Of a stretch of 13,884 bases of DNA, positions 1-6,124 are shown one piece after another. The first letter of the stretch is position 1; every line of letters starts with the position of its first letter. This stretch comes from Curvibacter sp. (GTDB lineage: Bacteria; Pseudomonadota; Gammaproteobacteria; Burkholderiales; Burkholderiaceae_C). The translations under genes and the position numbers were made by a program. Where the stretch lies: the NCBI GenBank assembly GCA_003500955.1, contig DNQP01000160.1, forward strand, positions 1 to 13,884, written 5' to 3'. The notes below the pieces were generated by a model. The model saw nothing but the letters and a program-made list of their open reading frames with translations. It was not told the DNA's origin and made no database searches.

Positions 1-399
1 CTCGCCCAGGTAGTCCTCGGCGGTCTTCTTCATCTTGCGCAGGATGTCGGCGCTGACCTGCTGGGCCGAGATCTTTTTTCCGCGCACTTCGACCCAGGCG
101 TCGCCGTTGTCGGCGGCCACGATGCTGTAGGGCATCAGGTCGATGTCTTTCTGCACTTCCTTCTCGGTGAACTTGCGGCCGATCAGGCGCTTGATCGCGT
201 ACAGCGTGTTCTTGGGGTTGGTGACCGCCTGACGCTTGGCCGATGCGCCGACCAGCACTTCGCCGTCTTCCTGGTAGGCCACGATGGAAGGCGTGGTGCG
301 CGCGCCTTCCGCGTTCTCGATCACCTTGGTGCTGTTGCCTTCCATGATGGCGACGCAGCTGTTGGTGGTGCCGAGGTCGATGCCGATGATCTTGCCCAT
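1..399 (-). CDS. dnaK: Chaperone protein DnaK (Hsp70), N-terminal part, cut by window edge
   Basis: This is the first 133 codons of the Hsp70 chaperone, an ATP-driven cytosolic foldase that works with DnaJ and the exchange factor GrpE. Translating the minus strand from the ATG at 399 gives the hallmark phosphate-1 segment [14 protein letters not shown] at residues 5-18, followed by [13 protein letters not shown] (30-42) and [15 protein letters not shown] (61-75), all diagnostic of the nucleotide-binding domain. The frame is open to base 1, so the rest lies outside the window. An AGGAGT ribosome-binding site at 406-411 supports the start. It lies 71 nt downstream of grpE and has its own sigma-32-like promoter in that gap, so it is probably transcribed both from grpE and independently. 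Identification is essentially certain. Confidence 0.98.
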   Translation of the reverse strand, partial: MGKIIGIDLGTTNSCVAIMEGNSTKVIENAEGARTTPSIVAYQEDGEVLVGASAKRQAVTNPKNTLYAIKRLIGRKFTEKEVQKDIDLMPYSIVAADNGDAWVEVRGKKISAQQVSADILRKMKKTAEDYLGE

Positions 400-439
400 G
401 TTCTTACTCCTGAGATGCTTGGAAATTCGGATGTGCCGT

Positions 440-467
440 ACTTGTGGATAACTTTCCGGGTTTCAAG
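440..467 (-). promoter_or_regulatory. Sigma-32-like heat-shock promoter for dnaK
   Basis: On the minus strand there is CTTGAAA (461-467), identical to the sigma-32 -35 consensus. A 13-nt spacer follows, then CCACAAGT (440-447), an imperfect match to the -10 consensus CCCCATNT. The predicted transcript would have a leader of about 34 nt carrying the AGGAGT ribosome-binding site of dnaK. The spacer equals that of the much better match upstream of grpE, which supports the call. The -10 element is weak, so this may be a secondary promoter. Confidence 0.5.
443..451 (-). other. Perfect DnaA-box 9-mer in the grpE-dnaK gap
   Basis: The minus strand reads TTATCCACA, the strongest DnaA-box sequence known from E. 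coli oriC (consensus TTATNCACA). It is a single copy and overlaps the -10 region of the proposed dnaK heat-shock promoter. One isolated box is not an origin. It could be a regulatory site or chance. Confidence 0.3.
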
Positions 468-470
468 TCT

Positions 471-1007
471 TTATTTGGGGGCCGCCACGGTCACCAGGGC
501 CGGACGCAGCACGCGGTCGGCAATGGTGTAGCCCTTCTGCAGCAGGCTGACCACGGTGTTGGCTTCCTGGTCGGCCGGCACCATGCTGATGGCCTGATGC
601 TGGTGCGGGTCGAACTTGGCACCGGGCGCAGGGGCGATGGGCGTGACCTTGTTGCGCTCCAGCGCGGCGCTGAGCTGGCGCAGCGTGGCCTCGGCGCCCT
701 CACGGATCTGTTCGGGCGTGGCGTCCTTGATCACCAGGCCGGCTTCCAGGCTGTCGGCCACGGGCAGCAGGCTCTCGGCGAAGGACTCGACGGCGAACTT
801 GCGGGCCTTGCTGATTTCGTCCTCGGCGCGGCGACGGGCGTTTTCGGCCTCGGCCTTGGCGCGCAGGTACTGGTCGGCCAGTTCAGCGCTCTTAGCCTTG
901 AGCTCGGTCAGCTCGGCCTGGAGCTGGGACAGGGGATCGGCGGCGAGGCCTTCGGGGCTGGCGCCCGGCGCCTCTTCAGGCAGGGGGGTGGCTTGGGTTT
1001 CGGACAT
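471..1007 (-). CDS. grpE: Nucleotide exchange factor GrpE
   Basis: GrpE (178 aa from the chosen start) releases ADP from DnaK and acts as a dimer and thermosensor in the cytosol. The sequence has a low-complexity acidic N-terminus, a long helical dimerisation segment (about residues 26-75, including [19 protein letters not shown]), and the beta-domain signature [10 protein letters not shown] (131-140) followed by [19 protein letters not shown] (157-175). The frame continues upstream to an ATG at 1088. I chose the ATG at 1007 because the near-consensus sigma-32 promoter lies between the two, so the longer form could not be made from it. No clear Shine-Dalgarno precedes 1007; the leader is short and pyrimidine-rich. 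It lies between the FKBP gene and dnaK, a common arrangement for the heat-shock block. Confidence 0.96.
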   Translation of the reverse strand: MSETQATPLPEEAPGASPEGLAADPLSQLQAELTELKAKSAELADQYLRAKAEAENARRRAEDEISKARKFAVESFAESLLPVADSLEAGLVIKDATPEQIREGAEATLRQLSAALERNKVTPIAPAPGAKFDPHQHQAISMVPADQEANTVVSLLQKGYTIADRVLRPALVTVAAPK

Positions 1008-1036
1008 TTTTCTGGGGGAAAAAGACTCAGCGGCCC

Positions 1037-1064
1037 AGATGGGGGCGGGGGCCGCCGCTTCAAG
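1037..1064 (-). promoter_or_regulatory. Near-consensus sigma-32 heat-shock promoter of grpE
   Basis: The minus strand carries CTTGAAG (1058-1064; 6 of 7 to CTTGAAA), a 13-nt spacer, and CCCCATCT (1037-1044; full match to CCCCATNT). Both boxes and the spacing fit the E. coli sigma-32 consensus. Transcription would begin near 1030, giving a leader of about 23 nt before the grpE ATG at 1007. This places grpE-dnaK in the RpoH regulon and fixes the grpE start. Confidence 0.82.
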
Positions 1065-1076
1065 AGGCAGCTCGAT

Positions 1077-1102
1077 ACCGGCCGCCATGGGCGGCGGCCG
1101 GT
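1077..1102. repeat. GC-rich hairpin between the FKBP gene and grpE
   Basis: There is a perfect 10-bp inverted repeat (ACCGGCCGCC at 1077-1086, its complement at 1093-1102) with a 6-nt loop. It starts 7 nt after the FKBP stop codon. No T-run follows on the minus strand, so it is not a canonical intrinsic terminator. It could still dampen readthrough into grpE or protect the FKBP mRNA 3' end. Confidence 0.5.
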
Positions 1103-1109
1103 CAGGAGA

Positions 1110-1469
1110 TCAGTCGGCCAGCGCCAGCAGCTCGACTTCGAACTTCAGCGTGGCATTGGGCGGGATCACGCCGCCGGCACCACGGGCGCCGTAACCCAGG
1201 CTGGCCGGAATGATGAGCACGCGGGTACCACCGGTCTTCATGCCGGCCACACCCTCATCCCAGCCGCGGATCACCATGCCGGCGCCGAGCGAAAACTGGA
1301 AGGGGGCGTTGCGGTCCTTGCTGGAGTCGAACTTGGCGCCCTGCACGCCGTTGTTGTCCAGCCAGCCGGTGTAGTGGACGGTCACGTCCTGGCCAGGTTT
1401 TGCTTCGGTGCCGGTACCGGGCACGGTGTCTTCGTACTGCAGACCGGAGGGGGTGGTGACGGTGGCCAT
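1110..1469 (-). CDS. FKBP-type peptidyl-prolyl cis-trans isomerase
   Basis: This is a single-domain FKBP of 119 aa with no signal peptide, hence probably cytosolic. It catalyses cis-trans isomerisation of peptidyl-proline bonds. The whole FKBP fold is present and the FKBP12-type pocket residues are recognisable: Y33 (VHYTGWL), F47-D48 (KFDSS), V66-I67 and W70 (MVIRGWDEGV), Y93 (LGYG) and F110. The start is supported by AGAAGGA just upstream of the ATG. It lies between a winged-helix regulator gene and the grpE-dnaK block, consistent with a general folding role. A short AGCTA...TAGCT palindrome sits only about 14 nt upstream of its start codon. The family is certain; the exact client proteins are unknown. 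Confidence 0.95.
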   Translation of the reverse strand: MATVTTPSGLQYEDTVPGTGTEAKPGQDVTVHYTGWLDNNGVQGAKFDSSKDRNAPFQFSLGAGMVIRGWDEGVAGMKTGGTRVLIIPASLGYGARGAGGVIPPNATLKFEVELLALAD

Positions 1470-1483
1470 GGCAGGGTCCTTCT

Positions 1484-1502
1484 AGCTACTGTTTTGATAG
1501 CT
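1484..1502. repeat. Short interspersed palindromic element, copy 1
   Basis: AGCTA (1484-1488) and TAGCT (1498-1502) flank a T-rich centre containing TTTTGA. From memory, elements of the form gctac..ttttgatagctg are scattered through Comamonadaceae intergenic regions. A related copy is at 1980-2000. It lies in the leader or promoter region of the FKBP gene. Confidence 0.45.
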
Positions 1503-1562
1503 GGCGAAGCCGGTCGCGCAGACCGGGCGCCAGTGGGCGAAGGACGAATTATGCCAGCGGGG

Positions 1563-1874
1563 TCAGCGCGCCTTGCGCGCCTGGCTGGTCACCCATTTGC
1601 TGGCAAAGGCGGGCAGTTCAGCCAGACGGCGCGTGAGCTCGGCACCGCTGCTGGTGAGCAGATAGCCTTCGCTGCCGTGGTTCAGCAGGCCGGCTTCGCG
1701 CAATTCCTTGATGCGGGTGTTCAGTGTGTTGGGGGTGATGCCGCCCACGCTGTCCTGCAGCAGGCGGAAGGTCTGGGCATGGCCGTCGCGCAAGGCCCAC
1801 AGCACACGCATCGCGTAGCGAGACTCCAGCAGAGCCAGCAACTGGCCGATGGCGGCATTTTCCTTGTAGCTCAT
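1563..1874 (-). CDS. HxlR-like winged-helix transcriptional regulator
   Basis: A compact DNA-binding protein of 103 aa. The pattern RYAMRVLWALRDG (19-31), FRLLQDSVGGITPNTLNTRI (36-55, containing the recognition helix), KELREAGLL and the wing YLLTSSGAEL (71-80) match the HxlR branch of winged-helix regulators. It lacks the N-terminal cysteine seen in redox- or aldehyde-sensing HxlR members, so the signal is unknown. The start has AAGGAG upstream at good spacing. It is 93 nt upstream of the FKBP gene on the same strand and may be co-transcribed with it. It may regulate a neighbouring or remote gene; the sequence does not say which. Confidence 0.82.
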   Translation of the reverse strand: MSYKENAAIGQLLALLESRYAMRVLWALRDGHAQTFRLLQDSVGGITPNTLNTRIKELREAGLLNHGSEGYLLTSSGAELTRRLAELPAFASKWVTSQARKAR

Positions 1875-1957
1875 TCAGCAGCACTCCTTGGTGCGCCGCC
1901 TGCGATGCAGCTGGCGCGTCCCCCCTGGGCCAGTCCCCACGGGGCTGGCGAAGGCGG

Positions 1958-1986
1958 ACTATAGCGCAGATTTCCGACTGCTACAA
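1958..1986 (-). promoter_or_regulatory. Possible sigma-70 promoter of the HxlR-like gene
   Basis: The minus strand has TATAGT (1958-1963; 5 of 6 to TATAAT) 17 nt downstream of TTGTAG (1981-1986; 3 of 6). The leader would be about 75 nt and includes an imperfect hairpin at 1930-1948 (CCAG-T-CCCC against GGGG-CTGG). The -35 box lies inside the second copy of the short palindromic element, so the element may supply part of the promoter. Confidence 0.4.
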
Positions 1987-2000
1987 GATTAATAGCTGCT
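1980..2000. repeat. Short interspersed palindromic element, copy 2 (diverged)
   Basis: GCTAC...TAGCTG with an AT-rich centre matches the first copy at both ends (GCTAC and TAGCTG) but differs in the middle. The match is short and the relationship is judged by eye. Confidence 0.35.
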
Positions 2001-2058
2001 AGGCCCCCCTGCATCTACCCTGACGCCCGGTCTCGTGCTGCGAGCGTGAAATAGTGCA

Positions 2059-2520
2059 TCAAATATAAATTTTTCTGAGCAGCTGCATGAGCGTCTTGCG
2101 CTCGGCAGGGCTGAGGCGGGAGGTGGCGGCCTCTTCCAGTTCGGAGGCCGTGAGTTCGGCCTGCTTGACCAGCTTGCGCCCCGCGGGCGTCAGGTGCAGG
2201 CCCATGGCGCGGCCGTCGTGCGGGTGCGGGCGGCGCGTGATCAGTTCACGCCGCTGCAGCTGGTTGATCATGCCCACGAGGTTGGGCGGCTGGATGTTGA
2301 GCGTGCTGCAGAGCTGGCGCGAGGTGATGCCCGGGTTGTGGGCGATCAGCGAGAGCACCGAAAACTCGACCGGCTTGAGCCCGTAGACCGCCATATTGCG
2401 CAGGAAGGCGTCCACGATGACCAGGGTGGCACGGCGGGCGTTGTAGCCCACCAGGCCTTCCAGATAGCTGGTGTCGACCTGTTCAACGGCGGTATCGGGG
2501 GTGGGCTTGCGGGTGGCCAT
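2059..2520 (-). CDS. MarR-family transcriptional regulator, probable hydroxycinnamoyl-CoA-responsive repressor
   Basis: A 153-aa MarR protein. Helices around residues 18-60 form the dimer and effector region. The winged helix follows: ITSRQLCSTLNI (65-76), recognition helix QPPNLVGMINQLQRREL (77-93), and wing RRPHPHDGRAMGLHLTPAG (96-114) with the usual D-x-R (D102, R104). It starts only 3 nt after the acyl-CoA dehydrogenase stop, without a clear ribosome-binding site, so it is the last gene of the operon and probably translationally coupled. Known MarR regulators of hydroxycinnamate operons (CouR, PhdR, FerC) are repressors released by the aryl-CoA product of the first enzyme. By context this one probably does the same and represses its own operon through the palindrome at 8840-8858. 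Family is certain; ligand and target are inferred. Confidence 0.88.
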   Translation of the reverse strand: MATRKPTPDTAVEQVDTSYLEGLVGYNARRATLVIVDAFLRNMAVYGLKPVEFSVLSLIAHNPGITSRQLCSTLNIQPPNLVGMINQLQRRELITRRPHPHDGRAMGLHLTPAGRKLVKQAELTASELEEAATSRLSPAERKTLMQLLRKIYI

Positions 2521-2523
2521 GGT

Positions 2524-4203
2524 TCAGGCGGCGGTGGTTCCGGTTTCCGGGATTTGCTGTTCGATGATCTGCAGGCGCAGGCCGAATTCTGGCAGCACCC
2601 AGTCACGCAGTGCACGCGCGGGTGCCTGCCAGTCCTCCTGCACCGCGCCGATGCGCGCACCGGCCCAGCCCAGCAGCGCCAGCGCCAGGGCCTGCAGAAA
2701 ATCGTCGGCGACCCAGTAGGGCAGGTCGGCCTGCCCGGCCGAGGCCTGGGTGAGGCGGCGGGCGAGCGCGCGCAGCTGATCGAAGCGTGCCCGCACCTCG
2801 GCCGGCAGCGGCCCTTCGGCTGCAAGGGTGTCGAGCAAGGCGCTCAAGGCCGCGCCGCCGTCCGGCAGCACCTTGCGCACGAGCAGGTCGATGGCCTGGA
2901 TCTCGTTCGTGCCCTCGTAGATCATGGTGATGCGCGCGTCGCGCACGATCTGCTCAATGCCCCATTCGCGCACATAGCCGTGGCCGCCGAAGACCTGCAG
3001 GCATGCGCTGGCGCCTTCGAAGCCCTGACGCGTCCAGGCGGCCTTGAGCACGGGCGTGACCAGGCTGCACCAGCGTTGTGCGGCGTCGCGGCGCGCTGCG
3101 TCCGGGTGGTGCTTGATCATGTCCAGCTCGATCGCCGTGCGGTAGGCCAGCAGGCGGCCGCCATCGATCCAGGCGCGCTGGGTGGTGAGGATGCGCTGGA
3201 TGGCCGGGTGGTCCTGGATCAGGCTGGTCTCGCTGGCGCCGGGCGCGCGCAGCTGGCGCCGCTCGGCGGCATAGGCGCTGGCCTTCTGCCAGGCGGCTTC
3301 GAGCAGGGCGATGCCCTGCAGGCCCACGTGCAGGCGCGCCGCGTTCATCATCACGAACATCGCGCCCAGGCCGCGGTGCGGCTCGCCAACGAGCCAGCCC
3401 GTGGTGTTCTCGAAGCGCAGCACGCAGGTGGGGCTGCCGTGCAGGCCCATCTTTTCCTCGATGCGTTCGCAGTGCACGCCGTTGCGCGCGCCGTCGGCAA
3501 GGATCTTGGGGGCGAGGAAGAGCGACAGGCCCTTGGGGCCGGGCGGTGCGTCGGGCAGGCGTGCGAGCACGAAGTGCACGATGTTGTCGGTGAGGTCGTG
3601 CTCGCCGCCCGAGATGAAGATCTTGCCGCCGCTGATGCGGTAGCTGCCATCGGCCTGGGGTGTGGCCTTGGTGCGCACCAGGCCCAGGTCGCTGCCGGCC
3701 TGGGCCTCGGTCAGGCACATGGTGGCCAGCCATTCGCCGGTGGCGATCTTGGCCAGGTAAAGCGCCTTCAGTTCCTCGCTGCCATGGTGCTTGAGGCATT
3801 CGTAGGCGCCGTGCAGCAGGCCGGGCGCCATGGTCCAGCCATGGTTGGCCGCGTTCAGCATCTCGTAGAGCACGGCGTCGAGCACAGCCGGCAGGCCCTG
3901 GCCACCGTCTTCGGGCGCGCGGGCCAGCGCGGGCCAACCGGCCTGCCAGAAGGCCTGGTAGGCGGCGCGGAAACCCGGAGGCATGGTCACGCGTCCGGCT
4001 TCGAAGTGCGCGCCGACCTCGTCGCCCACGCGCTGCAGCGGCGCGATCTCGCTGGCGACGAACTTGCCGGCTTCGTCCAGCACCTGCTGCATCAGATCCG
4101 CATCGACTTCGGCGTAGGGCGCCAGCGCCTGCAGCTGTTGCGGGGCCTGGAGCGTTTCGAACAGAAGGCGGCCGATGTCGTCGAGGCGGGGCTGGTAGTC
4201 CAT
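2524..4203 (-). CDS. Acyl-CoA dehydrogenase (large type with C-terminal extension)
   Basis: An FAD-dependent acyl-CoA dehydrogenase of 559 aa that introduces a 2,3-double bond into an acyl-CoA. Visible motifs are the FAD/substrate signature [12 protein letters not shown] (163-174), the beta-domain [19 protein letters not shown] (192-210), [13 protein letters not shown] (253-265), the FAD-binding [21 protein letters not shown] (405-425) and [13 protein letters not shown] (429-441), with E430 as the expected catalytic base. It is about 160 residues longer than classical 380-400-aa enzymes, as in the FadE/DmdC-like group with an extra C-terminal helical domain. In this operon it most likely desaturates dihydro-hydroxycinnamoyl-CoA (a phenylpropanoid thioester). 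No clear Shine-Dalgarno precedes the ATG, and a hairpin with a pyrimidine tract lies just upstream. The class is certain; the substrate is inferred from neighbours. Confidence 0.93.
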   Translation of the reverse strand: MDYQPRLDDIGRLLFETLQAPQQLQALAPYAEVDADLMQQVLDEAGKFVASEIAPLQRVGDEVGAHFEAGRVTMPPGFRAAYQAFWQAGWPALARAPEDGGQGLPAVLDAVLYEMLNAANHGWTMAPGLLHGAYECLKHHGSEELKALYLAKIATGEWLATMCLTEAQAGSDLGLVRTKATPQADGSYRISGGKIFISGGEHDLTDNIVHFVLARLPDAPPGPKGLSLFLAPKILADGARNGVHCERIEEKMGLHGSPTCVLRFENTTGWLVGEPHRGLGAMFVMMNAARLHVGLQGIALLEAAWQKASAYAAERRQLRAPGASETSLIQDHPAIQRILTTQRAWIDGGRLLAYRTAIELDMIKHHPDAARRDAAQRWCSLVTPVLKAAWTRQGFEGASACLQVFGGHGYVREWGIEQIVRDARITMIYEGTNEIQAIDLLVRKVLPDGGAALSALLDTLAAEGPLPAEVRARFDQLRALARRLTQASAGQADLPYWVADDFLQALALALLGWAGARIGAVQEDWQAPARALRDWVLPEFGLRLQIIEQQIPETGTTAA

Positions 4204-4231
4204 GGGGCGAAAGGCGCAAGAGGAGGAAGAA

Positions 4232-4259
4232 GCCCCCTGCAGCGATGACCACAGGGGGC
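4232..4259 (-). terminator. Hairpin followed by pyrimidine tract, possible attenuator within the operon
   Basis: A perfect 8-bp stem (GCCCCCTG at 4232-4239 with its complement at 4252-4259) and 12-nt loop. On the minus strand it is followed by TTCTTCCTCCTCTT. It lies between the receptor gene and the acyl-CoA dehydrogenase gene. The tract is not a pure U-run, so partial termination or mRNA processing is more likely than full termination. Confidence 0.45.
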
Positions 4260-4263
4260 GGGA

Positions 4264-4298
4264 GATCGGTCGGGCCGCGATGGGCCCGACGGCCGATC
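4264..4298. repeat. Second intercistronic hairpin, overlapping the receptor gene stop codon
   Basis: An 8-bp stem (4269-4276 with 4283-4290) is extended by a 5-bp outer stem (4264-4268 with 4294-4298) across a 3-nt bulge. It begins inside the stop codon of the Bug receptor gene and lies directly next to the hairpin at 4232-4259. Tandem hairpins after a periplasmic binding-protein gene often stabilise the upstream mRNA, allowing unequal expression. Confidence 0.45.
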
Positions 4299-5283
4299 AG
4301 GACTCGGCCGTGAAGCCGACCTTCTTCACCAGCGGTCCCCAGCGCTTGAACTCGGCATCCAGGGCGCTGCGCATGTCCTGCATCGAGCTGCCACCCGCGG
4401 CCACCAGGCCGACATTGGCCAGGCCTTCGACCACGCCGGGGTCACGCAGCGCTGCGCGGATGGCGGTGTTGGCCGCGTTGAGGACGCTGGCGGGCGTCTT
4501 GGCCGGGGCGAAGAAGCCGAACCACTCTTCCGCCACGATCTCGGGATAACCCAGCTCGGCAAAGGTCGGTGCGTCGGGTGCCGCCACACGCTTGGGGGCC
4601 GAGACGGCCAGGATGCGCAGCTTGCCGGCACGGGCATGGGCCAGCGAATCGCCTGTGGGCGTCACGCAGGCGGCGATCTGGCCGCCCACGGTGTCGTTCA
4701 CCGCCGGCAGCGAGCCGCGGAAGGGAATGTGCTGGAAGGTGATGCCGGCATTGATGCCGAACAGCGAGCCGACGAAGTGCGGCATGGAGCCTGCGCCCGG
4801 CGAGCCGAAGCTGGACTTTTCGGGGTTGGCCTTGGCCCAGGCGACGAAGTCCTGCAGGGTCTTGACGCTCTCGGGCACCAGCGGGCCGATGGCCAGGGCG
4901 AAGATCATGTGCGCACCGATGGAGATGGGCGCGAAGTCCGCCATGGTGTAGTTCATCTTGGTGTACACGTGCGGATAGATGGTCAGCGCCGAGGCCTGGG
5001 CCAGCGTGAGCACGGAGCCGTCGGCGGGCGAAGACTTGAGCGTCTCCAGCACGATGCGGCCGCCAGCGCCGGGCTTGTTTTCCACCACGGCGTTGTTGCT
5101 GGCATAGGGCGTGCCGCCCAGCTTCTCGGCCACGCGGCGGGCCAGGCTGTCACCGGCGCTGCCGGCGGGAAAGCCGTAGTAGATCTTGGGCTGGCCCACC
5201 TGGGCCAGGGCGGCCAGGGGTTGCAGCGCGGCCAGGGCGGTGGCGCCCGCGGCGGCTTGAACGAAGGTGCGACGTTGCATCAT
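4297..5283 (-). CDS. Tripartite tricarboxylate transporter substrate-binding protein (Bug/TctC family)
   Basis: A 328-aa periplasmic receptor. The N-terminus QRRTFVQAAAGATALAALQPLAALA (residues 3-27, RR-x-F at 4-7) is a signal peptide with a Tat-like twin-arginine motif and cleavage probably after residue 27. The mature part shows Bug features: YYGFPAGSAGDSLARRVAEKL, VVENKPGAGGRIVLETL (about 66-82), FRGSLPAVNDTVGGQIA and EEWFGFFAPAKTP. The first of two adjacent ATGs is chosen because AGGAGA sits 7 nt upstream. No TctA or TctB membrane subunit is in the window, so it is an orphan receptor, as is common in Burkholderiales. It lies between the dehydrogenase genes of the aromatic operon and may bind the aromatic acid or a related carboxylate. 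The ligand is a guess. Confidence 0.93.
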   Translation of the reverse strand: MMQRRTFVQAAAGATALAALQPLAALAQVGQPKIYYGFPAGSAGDSLARRVAEKLGGTPYASNNAVVENKPGAGGRIVLETLKSSPADGSVLTLAQASALTIYPHVYTKMNYTMADFAPISIGAHMIFALAIGPLVPESVKTLQDFVAWAKANPEKSSFGSPGAGSMPHFVGSLFGINAGITFQHIPFRGSLPAVNDTVGGQIAACVTPTGDSLAHARAGKLRILAVSAPKRVAAPDAPTFAELGYPEIVAEEWFGFFAPAKTPASVLNAANTAIRAALRDPGVVEGLANVGLVAAGGSSMQDMRSALDAEFKRWGPLVKKVGFTAES

Positions 5284-5331
5284 GGTTTGTCTCCTGTGCA
5301 GTGGTGGATGGTGGGGGAAGGGGAACCGGTA

Positions 5332-6117
5332 TCAGCGCGGCGCCATGCGCAGCGCGCCATCGAGACGGATCACCTCGCCATTGAGGTGGCCGTTGCTCAC
5401 GATGTGGGCTGCGAGCTGGGCGAACTCTTCGGGATGGCCCAGGCGCTTGGGGAAGGGGATGGATGCGGCCAGCGAGGCTTGCACTTCCTCGGGCAACTCC
5501 TTCATCAGCGGCGTGGCGAAGAGGCCGGGCGCGACCGTGCAGACGCGGATGCCGTGCTGGGCGAGATCGCGCGCCATGGGCAGGGTCATGCCGACCAGGC
5601 CACCCTTGGACGCGCTGTAGGCCTGCTGGCCGACCTGGCCGTCGAAAGCGGCCACCGAGGCGGTGAACATCATCACGCCGCGCTCGCCGTCTTCCAGCGG
5701 ATCGAGCTTGACGCAGGCCGCTGCGAAAAGCCGGCTGATGTTGTAGCTGCCGATCAGGTTGACGTTGATGACGCGCGTGAAGTCTTCCAGCGGCGCCGGG
5801 TTGCCGTCCTTGCCGACGATGCGCTTGGCGCTGCCGATGCCCGCGATGTTCATGAGGATGCGCGCCGGGCCATGGGCCGCTGCGGCCTTGCTCAGGGCCG
5901 CGGTGACGCTGTCGGTGTTAGTGATGTCGCAGACGCAGGCCACGGCGCAGCCGTTGCCATATTGCGCGCCAATCTCGGCCGCAACCTTTTCGGCGAGCGC
6001 GGCGTTGACATCGAGCACGGCGACCTTGGCGCCCAGGCGCGCGAGTTCACGCGCCGTGGCTTCGCCCAGGCCGGAGGCGCCACCGGTCACGAGTGCTGCT
6101 TGTCCTTGGATCTTCAT
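5332..6117 (-). CDS. NAD-dependent short-chain dehydrogenase (3-hydroxyacyl-CoA dehydrogenase-like)
   Basis: A classical SDR of 261 aa. It has the Rossmann motif TGGASGLG (11-18), an acidic D36 at the end of strand 2 that favours NAD over NADP, NIAG (90-93), the catalytic serine S154 (FTASVAAF), and YSASK with Y167 and K171. The overall pattern, including GVMMFTASVAAFDGQVGQQAY, resembles human type 2 3-hydroxyacyl-CoA dehydrogenase (HSD10) and related bacterial enzymes. An upstream in-frame ATG at 6411 is rejected because the extension overlaps feruloyl-CoA synthase and has no family similarity; the ATG at 6117 starts the fold 7 nt after the upstream stop. In this cluster it would oxidise the 3-hydroxy-3-arylpropionyl-CoA to the 3-keto form. 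Enzyme class is clear; substrate is inferred. Confidence 0.92.
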   Translation of the reverse strand: MKIQGQAALVTGGASGLGEATARELARLGAKVAVLDVNAALAEKVAAEIGAQYGNGCAVACVCDITNTDSVTAALSKAAAAHGPARILMNIAGIGSAKRIVGKDGNPAPLEDFTRVINVNLIGSYNISRLFAAACVKLDPLEDGERGVMMFTASVAAFDGQVGQQAYSASKGGLVGMTLPMARDLAQHGIRVCTVAPGLFATPLMKELPEEVQASLAASIPFPKRLGHPEEFAQLAAHIVSNGHLNGEVIRLDGALRMAPR

Positions 6118-6124
6118 GGGATGT

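Noticed and set aside
443..451. The DnaA box as a sign of a replication origin
   Set aside because: Only one box, no AT-rich unwinding region, and no dnaA, dnaN or parAB nearby.
1008..1088. Extension of GrpE by 27 residues from an ATG at 1088
   Set aside because: It would place the sigma-32 promoter inside the coding region, and the extra residues do not resemble GrpE.
444..1964. A 506-codon open frame on the plus strand across the grpE/FKBP/HxlR-like genes
   Set aside because: Gly/Gln/His-rich, no motif, and it would run across three convincing genes and their intergenic regions.
2194..4248. A 684-codon open frame on the plus strand opposite the acyl-CoA dehydrogenase and MarR genes
   Set aside because: Its translation is rich in Gly, Ala, His, Gln, Val and Arg with no recognisable domain. 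It is an antisense shadow of high-GC coding sequence; the minus-strand frames have clear family motifs.
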